Source: Sphingobacterium faecium (GTDB lineage: Bacteria > Bacteroidota > Bacteroidia > Sphingobacteriales > Sphingobacteriaceae). Taken from it: a DNA stretch of 64,000 nt. The position numbers were made by a program, and so were the translations under genes. The number at the start of each line of letters is the position of its first letter. Within the stretch, counting starts at the first letter, position 1. The DNA is taken from contig NZ_QBKH01000001.1 of assembly GCF_003054045.1 (NCBI RefSeq), positions 186,001-250,000 on the forward strand, written 5' to 3'. Positions 25,840 to 37,489 of this stretch are shown here, piece by piece. The notes below the pieces were generated by a model. That model was not told the origin of the DNA, ran no database searches, and saw nothing but the letters and a program-made list of their open reading frames with translations.

Positions 25840-26453
25840 TCCAATTTATTTTTAAGTTCTTGAATAAGTTGAGGTTGTTTTGTGATGAGACCTGAGAGTG
25901 CTACGCCATATATACCCATTTCTTGAAGAAGGGTAATATCTTCGAGTAAGATTCCTCCTATAGCAAAAATAGGAGGATAGTCAGTTCCTTCAGTTCTTAA
26001 ATTTTGAATGATCTCCTGATATCCTGTGAATCCCAATATAGGACTTAGCTTTTCTTTAGTAGAGGTAAAACGTAGCGGTCCAAGACCAATGTAATCACAG
26101 TTTTCTGCTATGCGTTGCTGTACATCAGATAGATTATTTGCTGTACCTCCAATAATCTTCTTAGATCCTAGTAATAATCTTGCTTCCAGTATACTGCTAT
26201 CCGTTAATCCCAGATGAACACCAGCAGCATCTACGGCTTTAGCAATGTGAACATGATCATTGATGATCAGTTTTGCACCATATTGAAAGCACAGTTGTTT
26301 AATACAGATGGCTAATGTTAATAATTGATCTTCATTGCCCTCTTTCCAACGCAATTGAATCCAATCAGCACCAGCTCGTAGTGCGTTTCTGATATTTGTT
26401 TCCTGTTCCAGAGCTGTATTCCCCTGAGATATATATTGAATTTTACTAAACAT
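25827..26453 (-). CDS. thiE: Thiamine-phosphate synthase ThiE
   Basis: 208 aa TIM barrel. [72 protein letters not shown] (phosphate loop) and [11 protein letters not shown] match ThiE. It joins HMP-PP and thiazole phosphate. This copy keeps the residues expected for catalysis better than the ThiE-like protein upstream in the operon. Confidence 0.93.
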   Translation of the reverse strand: MFSKIQYISQGNTALEQETNIRNALRAGADWIQLRWKEGNEDQLLTLAICIKQLCFQYGAKLIINDHVHIAKAVDAAGVHLGLTDSSILEARLLLGSKKIIGGTANNLSDVQQRIAENCDYIGLGPLRFTSTKEKLSPILGFTGYQEIIQNLRTEGTDYPPIFAIGGILLEDITLLQEMGIYGVALSGLITKQPQLIQELKNKLEWIL

Positions 26454-26614
26454 GATGTTGACCGGTAAGACTTTTTTTGCTCTTTAAAAATTGTCTGATA
26501 TAGTTTTTTCTAATTGACATAGTTCGATTTTATTATATCCTATCAACTGCTAGTGTCGATAAAGCTCCATAGTTTTAATATAAGTGCCTGTATCACCGTC
26601 AGGATCAAGATCTG

Positions 26615-29028
<2,414 letters not shown>

Positions 29029-29048
29029 TTAGTATAGGTATGAATGAT

Positions 29049-29255
29049 TTATCCGCCTTGCGTTGCGGAAATGATGAGAATTGAATCCTGATGCTGTAAT
29101 TTGGTCGTTGCCCAAGCCGTTTTGGGTATGACTTGGTTATTAATGGCAACAGCAATTCCTTTGCTTTTTTCTGGAAATTCCAAAAGCATCAAACCTTCCA
29201 AAGAGGAGGGTGGCTGTTCAAAAAAACGTGCTTGGTGATTGATCGTGAGTTCCAT
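29049..29255 (-). CDS. thiS: Sulfur carrier protein ThiS
   Basis: 68 aa from ATG at 29255 (MELTINHQARFF); an upstream in-frame start is too close to the riboswitch. Ubiquitin-like: SSLEGLMLLEFPEKSKGIAVAINNQVIPKTAW, ending in the required ATQGG di-glycine that is thiocarboxylated. First gene of the thi operon. Confidence 0.95.
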   Translation of the reverse strand: MELTINHQARFFEQPPSSLEGLMLLEFPEKSKGIAVAINNQVIPKTAWATTKLQHQDSILIISATQGG

Positions 29256-29331
29256 TCCTTTTAAAATTTTTAAATAAAAAACTTTAGGAATGGCCACAGT
29301 TATGCAGGTATATGCACAATGAAGACATCTT

Positions 29332-29412
29332 ACTTTTCCCTACGCCAGTATGATCCGGATCAGGTTCTAAGGGTAAAATCTCAGCCTGCAAATCTTGCAG
29401 ACACCCCTAAAG
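29332..29412 (-). promoter_or_regulatory. TPP riboswitch (THI element)
   Basis: The minus strand carries the conserved THI-box segments in order: AGGGGTGTC at the 5' side, CTGAGA after the variable P3 hairpin (TGCAAGATTTGCA), then ACCCTTAGAACCTGATCCGG, ATCATACTGGCGTAGGGAA. It should turn off thiSCEGHF when thiamin pyrophosphate is abundant; control is probably at translation, as no strong terminator is visible before thiS. Confidence 0.97.
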
Positions 29413-29418
29413 TTTTCA

Positions 29419-29426
29419 CTAAACTA
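29419..29426 (-). promoter_or_regulatory. Possible -7 box of the thi operon
   Basis: TAGTTTAG on the minus strand, one mismatch from TAnnTTTG, lies 7 nt before the riboswitch. A -33 box is not clear (TTTCG further upstream). Confidence 0.45.
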
Positions 29427-29567
29427 GGTAAAAAAAATTAATAAACGAAAAGAGGTAGATTTATTTTAGTCTATCCATTGTTTTGTGACAGAAGAGTATA
29501 TCCACCTCTTCTCCTTGACAGATCATAAAATAGAGCAAGTAGAATCGACCAGAATTACTAAAGGAGC

Positions 29568-30146
29568 TTATAAAATATCGTTTAATTTAATATATTGAAG
29601 CAACATAATTGTTTTAGCATCTTTGATCTCACCGTTCGCGACCATCTGCATGGCTTCGGAAATATCTAATTCTAATACCTCAATGTTTTCTTCTTCATGA
29701 TCCAGTCCTCCACCTTCACTCACCTTCATTTCTTTTGCATATTCGGCTATAAAGAAATGAAGAATTTCTGTAACCGAGCCAGGAGACATGTAAGCTTCAA
29801 ATATCTTTCTTACATCTGTAATTTTATATCCCGTTTCTTCTTCCGTTTCTCTTCTAATACAATCTTCCGCATTATCTTTATCCAGTAAACCTGCACAAGC
29901 TTCAATCATCATTCCTGTTTCATTTCCATTAATAAATGTTGGAAGGCGAAATTGTCGGGTCAGGATAACAGTTTTTTGCTCTTTGTTGTATAGTAAAATA
30001 GTAGCACCATTTCCTCTATCGTAGGCCTCTCTACTTTGACTTATAATCGTACCATCCTTTTTTAAATATTCATAAGTAATCTTTTTGAGAACATACCAAT
30101 TATCAGACAAAATTTTGGTATCTGTGATCTTGATGTTAGTTATCAT
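29568..30146 (-). CDS. nudK: GDP-mannose pyrophosphatase-like Nudix hydrolase
   Basis: 192 aa. Nudix box [22 protein letters not shown] has the RE-x2-EE core. The flanks [46 protein letters not shown] and [36 protein letters not shown] closely follow E. coli NudK, which hydrolyses GDP-mannose and related sugar nucleotides. Monocistronic; a TATCTTTA -7-like box lies at 30190-30197 on the minus strand. Confidence 0.9.
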   Translation of the reverse strand: MITNIKITDTKILSDNWYVLKKITYEYLKKDGTIISQSREAYDRGNGATILLYNKEQKTVILTRQFRLPTFINGNETGMMIEACAGLLDKDNAEDCIRRETEEETGYKITDVRKIFEAYMSPGSVTEILHFFIAEYAKEMKVSEGGGLDHEEENIEVLELDISEAMQMVANGEIKDAKTIMLLQYIKLNDIL

Positions 30147-30468
30147 ATGTAAGCTGTTGCGGTGTTGTGTTGAAAAAGTTTTCGTTTGCTAAAGATATAA
30201 AAAAATACAAAATCACATTTTATTACAACATAGTAAGGAACTAATTTTAAAGAAAATTTTACCATGAGAGTTGAATTTCTAAGAAGATAATAACTGTTTG
30301 ATATCGAGTAGAAGTTGAGAATGATATAATTGAAATTTAATAGTGGATTATTATAGGGTTTTAACTTTATGAACCTTCTATAAGATCACGATTATTTCAC
30401 TGCTTATTTATAACATGATAAAAAACCAGAGAATATGTTTAATCAATTCAATCAAAAAAGACAGGGTC
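30147..30468. other. Intergenic region, no gene seen
   Basis: AT-rich 322 nt between nudK and tRNA copy 3. A possible nudK -7 box (TATCTTTA, minus strand, 30190-30197) is the only signal I can point to. No ORF or hairpin is convincing. Confidence 0.5.
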
Positions 30469-30507
30469 TAAAACAAGAAAAGCCCATCTTTTGGATGAGC
30501 TTTCTTG
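30469..30507 (-). terminator. Terminator of tRNA pair, copy 3
   Basis: Same hairpin as copies 1 and 2 but with one substitution (GGGC for GAGC in the 3' arm) that changes a pair into a G-U wobble, so the stem is kept. Confidence 0.83.
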
Positions 30508-30592
30508 TACCTAGGGCGGGAATCGAACCCGCACTTCCTTAACGGAAACAGGATTTTAAGTCCTGCGTGTCTACCAGTTCCACCACCTAGGC
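30508..30592 (-). tRNA. tRNA-Leu(TAA), copy 3
   Basis: Identical to copies at 22283 and 22841; 85 nt, anticodon TAA. Confidence 0.96.
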
Positions 30593-30606
30593 AGGTGATC
30601 TTAATG

Positions 30607-30682
30607 TGGAGCGAAAAACGAGATTCGAACTCGCGACCCCAACCTTGGCAAGGTTGTGCTCTACCAGCTGAGCTATTTTCGC
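30607..30682 (-). tRNA. tRNA-Gly(GCC), copy 3
   Basis: Identical to copies 1 and 2, with encoded CCA and anticodon GCC. Confidence 0.96.
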
Positions 30683-30722
30683 ATTACTAACAGCTAACAA
30701 GTTGTTTTCTGTTTTGGTGATG

Positions 30723-30753
30723 CAAATATAGAGCTAATAATTAAAAAAACAAA
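30723..30753 (-). promoter_or_regulatory. Promoter of tRNA pair, copy 3
   Basis: Minus strand TTTG, 19-nt spacer, TATATTTG. The leader from -7 box to tRNA-Gly is nearly the same as in copy 1. Confidence 0.8.
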
Positions 30754-30781
30754 TTTTCATCCAAGCTTTATTTTCTTTTTT

Positions 30782-31270
30782 TTATAAGCCCTTTTCTTTC
30801 AGGACAGAAGAAATGATATCACTTTCAAAACCGCGGGATAAAGCATATTGAAATAGCTTATTCTTGATTATATAAGGATCTTTATCTTTTATTAAAAACT
30901 GTTTTTTATCGACCAGCTCGCTGAGTTTATGCTCATATTCATCTAAATCAATTTTCGATAATGCAATTTTAATCAAAGGTTCTGAAACTCGTTTAAATTT
31001 TAAAGACTGTTTGATCTTTATTTTTCCCCAGCTCTTTATCCGCAGCTTACCCAAGGTATAAGCAATCGCAAATCGTTCTTCATTTAAGAAATTCTCTGAT
31101 ATCAATTGCGAGATGATTTGCTCAACATCTTCTTGGTGTAATCCCCAGTCATATAATTTATCCCGTACTTCTTGTTGAGCCCGTTCTTGATACGCACAAT
31201 AACTCTCCGCCTTGAGCAATGCCTGCTTAGGTGTGTATATTTTTTTTCTTGTTTTCTCTTCGTCAAACAT
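30782..31270 (-). CDS. recX: RecX family regulatory protein
   Basis: 162 aa from ATG at 31270 (MFDEEKTRKK). All-helical three-repeat protein: ALLKAESYCAYQERAQQEVRDKLYDWGL, VEQIISQLISENFLNEERFAIAYTLGKLRIKSWGKIKIKQSLKFKRVSE, then a third repeat ending SRGFESDIISSVLKEKGL. RecX binds the RecA filament and limits its activity. recA is not in the window. Divergent from murF-alr. Confidence 0.88.
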   Translation of the reverse strand: MFDEEKTRKKIYTPKQALLKAESYCAYQERAQQEVRDKLYDWGLHQEDVEQIISQLISENFLNEERFAIAYTLGKLRIKSWGKIKIKQSLKFKRVSEPLIKIALSKIDLDEYEHKLSELVDKKQFLIKDKDPYIIKNKLFQYALSRGFESDIISSVLKEKGL

Positions 31271-31342
31271 CTTTACAAATTTCAAAAATATATTGAACTT
31301 ACTGAAAAAATGTGGAGCTTTGATTGAATAAAATTTTTAATC

Positions 31343-33784
31343 ATGTACAGCATAGCGGATATTTCGGAGATTTTAAGCCCTCAAAGATCAATTATAGTTA
31401 ATGATCAATGTATCATTCAAAATTTGATATATGATACACGTAAGATCGTCAATGCAGAAACAGGATTATTTTTTGCTCTGGTCAACCGTCGGGATGGACA
31501 TGAGTTTATTATGGATGCCTATAGCAAAGGAATTAGAAATTTTGTGTTACAAGATGATTTTCAACAAGAACTGGTATTGCAAGATGCTAATATATTATGG
31601 GTGGCCGATACTTTCTTGGCATTACAAGCCATTGCTGGTCATCAAAGGATGAAATTTAAATCCCCGGTCTTAGGTATTACAGGGAGCAACGGTAAAACTA
31701 TTGTGAAAGAATGGCTTTTTCAATTATTATCTCCTGAATATAAAATATACCGCAGCCCAAAAAGTTATAACTCGCAGCTTGGAGTTGCTCTATCATTGTG
31801 GGAATTGAATGACCAATATAATTTTGCGATTATAGAAGCCGGGATCAGTGAAGTAGGAGAGATGGCAAAACTTCAACAGATGATCAAACCTACACATGGT
31901 ATACTGACCAATATCGGTGTGGCACATAAAGAGGGGTTTGACTCTAAAGAGCAAAAAATTGATGAAAAACTGAAACTCTTCACGGATGCTGAAGTATTGA
32001 TCTATCCAAAAAAATATTTGGAGCATATATATATGCCTTCCCAGATCTATAAATTTGCATGGGGAGAAGATGACAGCTGTCAATTGGAAGTCTATTCTGT
32101 TAAAAAAGAGGAAGATCAAGCCACATTACTCAGCTTATGTTTCTCCAGACAATTTTTCACGGTAAAGATCCCTTTTGTCGATCAAGCATCTATAGAAAAT
32201 GCCATTTCATGTATCGCTGTCATGATTACATTTGGTTATGATTTCAAAACCATAGCAGAACGAATAGCTACATTACAACCCATGGAAATGCGTCTTGAAT
32301 TGAAAAAAGGGAAGCATAACAGTTCCATCATTGATGATTCGTACAGTAATGATTTAGTTGCACTGCAGATTGCTTTGGATTTTCTAAAACAGCAGAAACA
32401 AAATCAGCGTAAAGTATTGATTCTTTCGGATATCCCAGGTGTTCGCTTGCACGATGAGAAAAGCATCAATAAATTGAAACGCTTGATTATAGACAGTGAT
32501 CTCACGGATCTGATTTTTATAGGACCGATACTGAATCAGTTGTCAGCTCAATTTTCATTACCAGTAACCAGTTACCCAGATACAGCATCGTTTATAGAAG
32601 ATTTTAAGCATATTGAATATAGTAATGCCACTATCTTGATCAAAGGAGCACGTGATTACCATTTTGAACAAATCAGTAAACGATTGGTTGCAAAATCCCA
32701 TGATACCATTTTAGAAATTAATCTGAATGCATTGGAACACAATCTTAATGTCTACCGAGGATTATTGCCAGCAGGAGTAAAATTAATGGCTATGGTCAAA
32801 GCATTCTCCTATGGTAGTGGAAGCTTTGAAATCGCTAATTTGCTACAATTCAATCATGTGGATTATTTGACAGTAGCTTTTGCCGATGAAGGTGTTGATC
32901 TTCGAAACGGTGGCATTACACTTCCAATAGTGGTCATGAGTCCAGATGAAAATGCTTTTGATGCCATTGTACAGTATAAATTGGAACCAGAAATCTATAG
33001 TTTTAGAATTTTAGCTTCATTTCTTCGTTATTTGGAGCTACATCAATTAAAAAACTTTCCTGTCCATATCAAAGTAGACACGGGTATGCATCGATTGGGA
33101 TTTATGCCAGAAGAAATTGATGAATTACTGGCTGTGTTGAAAGATCAAGAGGCAATGAAGGTTCAGTCTGTTTTTTCACATCTGGCATCAGCAGGAAATG
33201 CAGTGGATCATGCGTTTACAGAAAATCAAATTCATCTTTTGGATGTATTTGCGACCAAGCTTAAGCAGGAGTTAGGATATTCTTTTATAAGACATATAGC
33301 TGCGACATCAGGTATCGATCTATGGCCTAGTGCATATTTTGACATGGTAAGATTGGGGATTGGTCTCTATGGAATTGATATGGATCGTGATGATCTACCT
33401 GTTCGAGAAGTCAGTGTTTTGAAAACTAATGTGACACAGATCAAATCGCTTGCTGCTACAGAGACTGTAGGGTACAATCGTGCAGGTGTGTTAAAGCGTG
33501 CTAGTCGTACAGCTACTATTAAGATTGGTTATGCAGATGGTTATGATCGTCGTTTTGGAAACGGTGTGGGAAAGATGTCTATCAATGGGCAACTGGTACC
33601 CACAATTGGTAATATCTGCATGGATATGTGTATGTTAGATGTTACTGATATTGACGTCAATGAAGAAGATGAAGTTATTGTCTATCCAGATCTGAAAGAG
33701 GCTGCATTAGCAATTGGGACTATCCCTTATGAATTGTTGGTGAATATCTCCCAACGGGTTAAAAGAGTTTATTTTTACGAGTAA
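31343..33784 (+). CDS. Fused MurF (UDP-MurNAc-tripeptide:D-Ala-D-Ala ligase) and alanine racemase
   Basis: 813 aa, two enzymes of cell-wall precursor synthesis in one chain, a fusion characteristic of Bacteroidota. The N-terminal MurF part (about 1-450) has the Mur ATP motif LGITGSNGKTIVKEWL near residue 115, IIEAGISEVGEM and the ligand region MEMRLELKKG. The C-terminal Alr part (about 455-813) has the PLP lysine K486 in AMVKAFSYGSGS, KVDTGMHRLGF, SHLASAG, VRLGIGLYGI, the tyrosine motif VGYNRAG and ICMDMCMLDVT. Both active sites look complete. It makes D-Ala and adds D-Ala-D-Ala. Confidence 0.96.
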   Translation: MYSIADISEILSPQRSIIVNDQCIIQNLIYDTRKIVNAETGLFFALVNRRDGHEFIMDAYSKGIRNFVLQDDFQQELVLQDANILWVADTFLALQAIAGHQRMKFKSPVLGITGSNGKTIVKEWLFQLLSPEYKIYRSPKSYNSQLGVALSLWELNDQYNFAIIEAGISEVGEMAKLQQMIKPTHGILTNIGVAHKEGFDSKEQKIDEKLKLFTDAEVLIYPKKYLEHIYMPSQIYKFAWGEDDSCQLEVYSVKKEEDQATLLSLCFSRQFFTVKIPFVDQASIENAISCIAVMITFGYDFKTIAERIATLQPMEMRLELKKGKHNSSIIDDSYSNDLVALQIALDFLKQQKQNQRKVLILSDIPGVRLHDEKSINKLKRLIIDSDLTDLIFIGPILNQLSAQFSLPVTSYPDTASFIEDFKHIEYSNATILIKGARDYHFEQISKRLVAKSHDTILEINLNALEHNLNVYRGLLPAGVKLMAMVKAFSYGSGSFEIANLLQFNHVDYLTVAFADEGVDLRNGGITLPIVVMSPDENAFDAIVQYKLEPEIYSFRILASFLRYLELHQLKNFPVHIKVDTGMHRLGFMPEEIDELLAVLKDQEAMKVQSVFSHLASAGNAVDHAFTENQIHLLDVFATKLKQELGYSFIRHIAATSGIDLWPSAYFDMVRLGIGLYGIDMDRDDLPVREVSVLKTNVTQIKSLAATETVGYNRAGVLKRASRTATIKIGYADGYDRRFGNGVGKMSINGQLVPTIGNICMDMCMLDVTDIDVNEEDEVIVYPDLKEAALAIGTIPYELLVNISQRVKRVYFYE

Positions 33785-33831
33785 TTCAAGGCTTATTTCG
33801 CATCTTTGCAGAGTCTATAGGTACAAGTGAT

Positions 33832-34428
33832 ATGTTATCAAAATTAATTAGAGCTTTTTTAAATTATCTTATAAAAGGAACCTTGGTCGTTGTTCCTTTA
33901 GCAGGTGCTATTTTCTTAATTGTCTGGATTGTAGCTTCGGTCGATTCGGCACTCAATCTAACAGGTTTATTTTTAGAAGATGAGACTGGGCATCCTTTAT
34001 ATATACCAGGCATTGGTATTTTAACGGTTATTTTAATCTTGGTTGTAGCAGGAATTGTTTTTACCAATTTTGTTACGGATCCTATTAAGCACTGGTTGAA
34101 TAATCAGATTAATCGTATTCCATTGTTGAATACTTTGTACTCATCGATTAAGGATTTTACAGAAGCATTTGTTGGTGATGCCAAAAAATTCAATGTCCCT
34201 GTCTTGGTCAAAGTGAATGAAATTGGTGTGAGTAAGATTGGTTTCTTGACACAATCGGATTTATCAAAAATTAATTTGACAGATGAAGTGGTTGTTTACT
34301 TTCCTTATTCTTACTCGTTCGCAGGACAAGTTGTTGTCGTGAAATCTTCCTTAGTAACAAAATTAGATATGTCTGCTACAGACGCAATGAAGCTAGTTGT
34401 TTCTGGTGGTGTCAGTGGTTTGGAGTAA
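33832..34428 (+). CDS. DUF502 family membrane protein
   Basis: 198 aa, two membrane segments (LVVVPLAGAIFLIVWIVAS and GILTVILILVVAGIVFTNFV) and a soluble C-terminal part with RIPLLNTLYSSIKDFTEAFVGD, the DUF502 signature. Function not established; in plants the relative COV1 concerns vascular patterning. Transcribed after murF-alr with a 46-nt gap and its own possible -7 box. Confidence 0.88.
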   Translation: MLSKLIRAFLNYLIKGTLVVVPLAGAIFLIVWIVASVDSALNLTGLFLEDETGHPLYIPGIGILTVILILVVAGIVFTNFVTDPIKHWLNNQINRIPLLNTLYSSIKDFTEAFVGDAKKFNVPVLVKVNEIGVSKIGFLTQSDLSKINLTDEVVVYFPYSYSFAGQVVVVKSSLVTKLDMSATDAMKLVVSGGVSGLE

Positions 34429-34451
34429 TATTTGGATAAATTATTGTATAA

Positions 34452-34490
34452 AACAAAAGGGAATCATTGGTAAAATGGTTCCCTTTTGTT
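34452..34490 (+). terminator. Terminator after DUF502 gene
   Basis: AACAAAAGGGAATCATT / AATGGTTCCCTTTTGTT, 17-bp stem with one G-U pair, then T-rich sequence. Confidence 0.85.
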
Positions 34491-34524
34491 TACATTTATT
34501 TTGTATTGTAAGATCATATTAACA

Positions 34525-34887
34525 ATGAAGATTGACTTTAAAACAGTAGACGAGTATATCGCTTCTTTTCCAAAAGACATCCAACAGATTTTGTTGCAGA
34601 TGCGGAAGACCATTATGGATCATGCTCCCGACACTAAAGAGAAAATTGCCTACGGTATGCCAGCTTATCACTTTAAAGGAAAACCACTCGTTTATTTTGG
34701 CGGTTTTCAGAAACATATTGGGTTTTATGCAACACCGACCGGTCACTCGCAATTTGAGGCCCAACTTGCTTCTTATAAACAAGGTAAAGGTTCAGTCCAG
34801 TTTCCGTTACAGCAACCAATTCCTTATGAACTAATCGGAAAGATTGTGGAGTATAGGGTTGCGGAGGCATTAGAAAAGTTAAAATAG
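34525..34887 (+). CDS. DUF1801 (YdhG/YdeI-like) family protein
   Basis: 120 aa with ATG at 34525; the upstream in-frame extension overlaps the preceding terminator. Family marks: DEYIASFPKDIQQILLQMRKTI, EKIAYGMPAYHFKGKPLVYFGGFQKHIGFYATP and KGSVQFPLQQPIPYELIGKIVEYR. Iron- or frataxin-like fold in structural relatives; biological role open. Precedes the histidine-kinase-like gene by 28 nt. Confidence 0.9.
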   Translation: MKIDFKTVDEYIASFPKDIQQILLQMRKTIMDHAPDTKEKIAYGMPAYHFKGKPLVYFGGFQKHIGFYATPTGHSQFEAQLASYKQGKGSVQFPLQQPIPYELIGKIVEYRVAEALEKLK

Positions 34888-34915
34888 CGCGTTAAATTTG
34901 ATAAATTAGAGTCGT

Positions 34916-35527
34916 ATGGATCGATTGTGGAATCGTTTATGGAGTAGTAAGGTTCCTGAAAACTTACAGGAGCAATGGAAAGATAAGGCTACGCTATCTT
35001 ATCTAAATAGTCAGGTAGATGTTGCATTGTTGCGAGGCTGTCTAAATAAAATTAAGGATGATCCCAATGATACGTCTTTTTTACAAGCTTTTTTAGATTA
35101 TCAGGATATCGCTTTCCAAACAGAGACTATGATTTCTGCTGATGCAGAAATCAATTTTATAGAGCGGTATGTTTATTTATTTAGTCAGGTTTTTGTAGGA
35201 CATATGTCCATTGTGTGGAGTAAAAAGATCGAATATCCGAACCTATTAATACCTCGTTTTATATTACTGCCATTAATTCAAAATGCCTTATGGCAGGGGT
35301 ATCATGCCATAGAAAAATATCCCATGAAAATTAAGATTTCAGTGTTTGAGAAAAATCTTTTATTGGATGTAACCAATCATGTCAATCACCATATTGTCGA
35401 TCAAAAAATAAATGATACTATGGAGAACTTTCAAGCACGATTACAATTTGAATTTGGCGATCGACATACGTTGATCATGAATAGTAATGCACATACATTT
35501 CGTTCAAATCTTACTTTAAGGTTTTAA
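34916..35527 (+). CDS. Histidine-kinase-like protein of the LytS/His_kinase family lacking the phospho-acceptor His
   Basis: 203 aa, no membrane segment. The second half has the layout of LytS-type kinases: INFIERYVYLFSQVFVGHMSIVWSKKIEYPNLLIPRFILLPLIQNALWQGYHAIEKYPMKIKISV, with the N-box-like LIQNALWQG. At the place where the kinase motif PHFLFNTLN is expected it has VDVALLRGCLNKI, without His. The G box is also absent: the protein stops after DVTNHV and a short tail. Likely a degenerate kinase fold acting by binding, or a decaying gene; no paired regulator is adjacent. Its stop overlaps the convergent HAD gene by 4 nt. Confidence 0.65.
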   Translation: MDRLWNRLWSSKVPENLQEQWKDKATLSYLNSQVDVALLRGCLNKIKDDPNDTSFLQAFLDYQDIAFQTETMISADAEINFIERYVYLFSQVFVGHMSIVWSKKIEYPNLLIPRFILLPLIQNALWQGYHAIEKYPMKIKISVFEKNLLLDVTNHVNHHIVDQKINDTMENFQARLQFEFGDRHTLIMNSNAHTFRSNLTLRF

Positions 35528-36300
35528 ATGACCTCAAAGTGCGCTAAAGCATTAAAAATACCGTCATTGTCGACATCGTCAGTAATATAGTCTGCGATAG
35601 CCTTCACCTCAGGATTAGCATTACCCATTGCAATACCATATGCCGTATGTTTTAACATCGTGATATCGTTTCCACCATCACCAAAGGACATCGTTTCATT
35701 GATGTCAATATCAAAATGATCGATAAATACATCGATTCCTACTTGTTTACTCTGGCCTAAAGGATTTACATCTGCAAATAAAGGAGTCCAACGGCTTGCC
35801 ACAGAATTAGGCATGACCTGGTTCATAAATGTTTCCTGTTCTTCCGGTTGAATAAAGATATTCGTTTGGAGCACCGATGCCATATCAAAGTCAGCATAAG
35901 ATCTTTGTGGAGGAACAGGTAAGTTTAAAAGCTCATACATGGAAGCGATCTCAGGGGTAACTTTAAATATAGAGATTTCTTGTTCTGACATCAGTGAGAA
36001 ACTCACTTCATGTTGCGCAGCATGGTCGATCAAGGATTTAATATCTGTCGCATCTATTCCTTTTCTGAAGAGCACATCACCTTCTTTTGTAATACAATAA
36101 CCACCATTGAAAGTAATAAAACCATCAAAGTCCAAGTATTTGATATGATCTAAACTATTAATAGATCTACCCGTGGAAACAATGACTTTTATACCTTTTG
36201 ATTTTAACTTTTGAATGGCTTTTTCGGTTGAAGTTGGTACTTTATGGGTGTCGAAACTAAGAAGGGTACCGTCGATATCAAAAAAAACTGCTTTAATCAT
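35524..36300 (-). CDS. Cof-type HAD-IIB family phosphatase
   Basis: 258 aa from ATG at 36300 (MIKAVFFDIDGTLLSF). HAD motif I is FFDIDGTLLS with two Asp, motif II ISTGRS, and the C-terminal MSFGDGGNDITMLKHTAYGIAMGNANPEVKAIADYITDDVDNDGI is motif III/IV of the Cof subfamily. Likely a sugar or nucleotide phosphate phosphatase. Start and end overlap neighbours: 4-nt convergent overlap at its 3' end. Confidence 0.92.
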   Translation of the reverse strand: MIKAVFFDIDGTLLSFDTHKVPTSTEKAIQKLKSKGIKVIVSTGRSINSLDHIKYLDFDGFITFNGGYCITKEGDVLFRKGIDATDIKSLIDHAAQHEVSFSLMSEQEISIFKVTPEIASMYELLNLPVPPQRSYADFDMASVLQTNIFIQPEEQETFMNQVMPNSVASRWTPLFADVNPLGQSKQVGIDVFIDHFDIDINETMSFGDGGNDITMLKHTAYGIAMGNANPEVKAIADYITDDVDNDGIFNALAHFEVI

Positions 36301-36336
36301 GCTACTATGTAAATGTTTGTGGTACAAAGTTAATCA

Positions 36337-36747
36337 TTAGAAAAATGTTTTTTGCCCTATGGATGTCATAATGAAGATTAGGGTCAGATAACACCAGAGG
36401 CAAGAAAAAATAATATGAATTAATGTTTCAAAATTTTTGCCTTTCCAAAGTTTACTGGAATATCCAAAAAATTGAATAAGTAATCTCAACAACCAAAAAA
36501 TCCCCATTCCCAAAGATAATTTGTTACCAAGTTCTGTTTCGACGAGTTCTTCAGAAGATGATATGCAAAGAACGCCCATTAAGATTATTGTGATTGCGAT
36601 AAAGAAAGTGTGGATCAACATCATCTCTTTGTTAATCAAACTGAGTGATTTTAATTCTTCTTTCCAATTAAAATATTTGGGGAAATATAGATGTATGATA
36701 CCTAAAAAGATTAAAATAAAACCAATGAATTTAAGGTGTACAATCAT
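36337..36747 (-). CDS. Small membrane protein, last gene of the DoxX/DUF2071/methyltransferase cassette
   Basis: 136 aa, about four membrane segments (LKFIGFILIFLGIIHLYF, MMLIHTFFIAITIILMGVL, LGMGIFWLLRLLIQFFG, LIHIIFSCLWCYLTLIFIM). Cytoplasmic HIS/ YF patches only. I do not recognise the family. It overlaps the methyltransferase gene by 17 nt. Confidence 0.75.
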   Translation of the reverse strand: MIVHLKFIGFILIFLGIIHLYFPKYFNWKEELKSLSLINKEMMLIHTFFIAITIILMGVLCISSSEELVETELGNKLSLGMGIFWLLRLLIQFFGYSSKLWKGKNFETLIHIIFSCLWCYLTLIFIMTSIGQKTFF

Positions 36748-37489
36748 TTTTCATTAATTTAAATATGCTCATAAATGGAGTATGTTTTTTTTCTTCAACG
36801 ATATCAAAACCAGAGGCCTTAAAATTTTTTATCCAGTTTTTTTTACTGTAAAAGTGAAAAAAACCGATATTGAAAGCTAAAAAATTAGGTATGTTCCTTA
36901 AATGCTCTACAATATATACCTCACCATTAGGTTTTAAAGTTCGATGTATTTCTTTAAAAAATAGAGTTCGTTCATTTGAATTACGAATTTCATGTGCAGC
37001 TAGAATAAGAAATATCAAATCTATTGATTGGTATTGAATAGGAATATGTAGCGTGCTGATCGTTAGGCAGGATTTAGCTAATGGATATGCTTTTCGAGCT
37101 CTTTTGATAGAAATTTCTGTGTGTTTTTTTGCATCATAAAAATCAAGTATTTGTATCGTTGATTGCGGAAATACCTGTTTTAAATATATAGTTGTTTCGT
37201 CAAATCCTGCATTAATATTCACAATTGATCTATTTTCATAAGATTTTTTTAACCATTTTAAAGAATAGAAATCGCTGAAATCATAAATATAAAATGATGC
37301 AATTAAAGACAGTCCCGTAGAGAGACAGACCATACTCAACAGTACCAAAAAATAAAATTTAAGATGATCACTAACGATAAAATAACCCCATAATAATAAA
37401 CCTATACACAATAAGGCAATGAGATAGAAGTGCCAATTGAATCGGATGATATTTCCTAGACCTTGAAGTGGTTTCCTTAATTGCTGCAT
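36731..37489 (-). CDS. Membrane-anchored class I SAM-dependent methyltransferase
   Basis: 252 aa. Two N-terminal membrane segments (FYLIALLCIGLLLWGYFIV, FYFLVLLSMVCLSTGLSLIASFYIY) precede a SAM fold: SIVNINAGFDETTIYL (degenerate motif I, N-x-N-A-G), IQILDFYDA, SIDLIFLILAAHEI and LFFKEIHRTLKPNGEVYIVEHLR (motif III typical of methyltransferases). The glycine motif is unusual, with one Gly. Substrate probably lipid-like at the membrane, by inference. Overlaps the DUF2071 gene by 13 nt. Confidence 0.82.
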   Translation of the reverse strand: MQQLRKPLQGLGNIIRFNWHFYLIALLCIGLLLWGYFIVSDHLKFYFLVLLSMVCLSTGLSLIASFYIYDFSDFYSLKWLKKSYENRSIVNINAGFDETTIYLKQVFPQSTIQILDFYDAKKHTEISIKRARKAYPLAKSCLTISTLHIPIQYQSIDLIFLILAAHEIRNSNERTLFFKEIHRTLKPNGEVYIVEHLRNIPNFLAFNIGFFHFYSKKNWIKNFKASGFDIVEEKKHTPFMSIFKLMKNDCTP

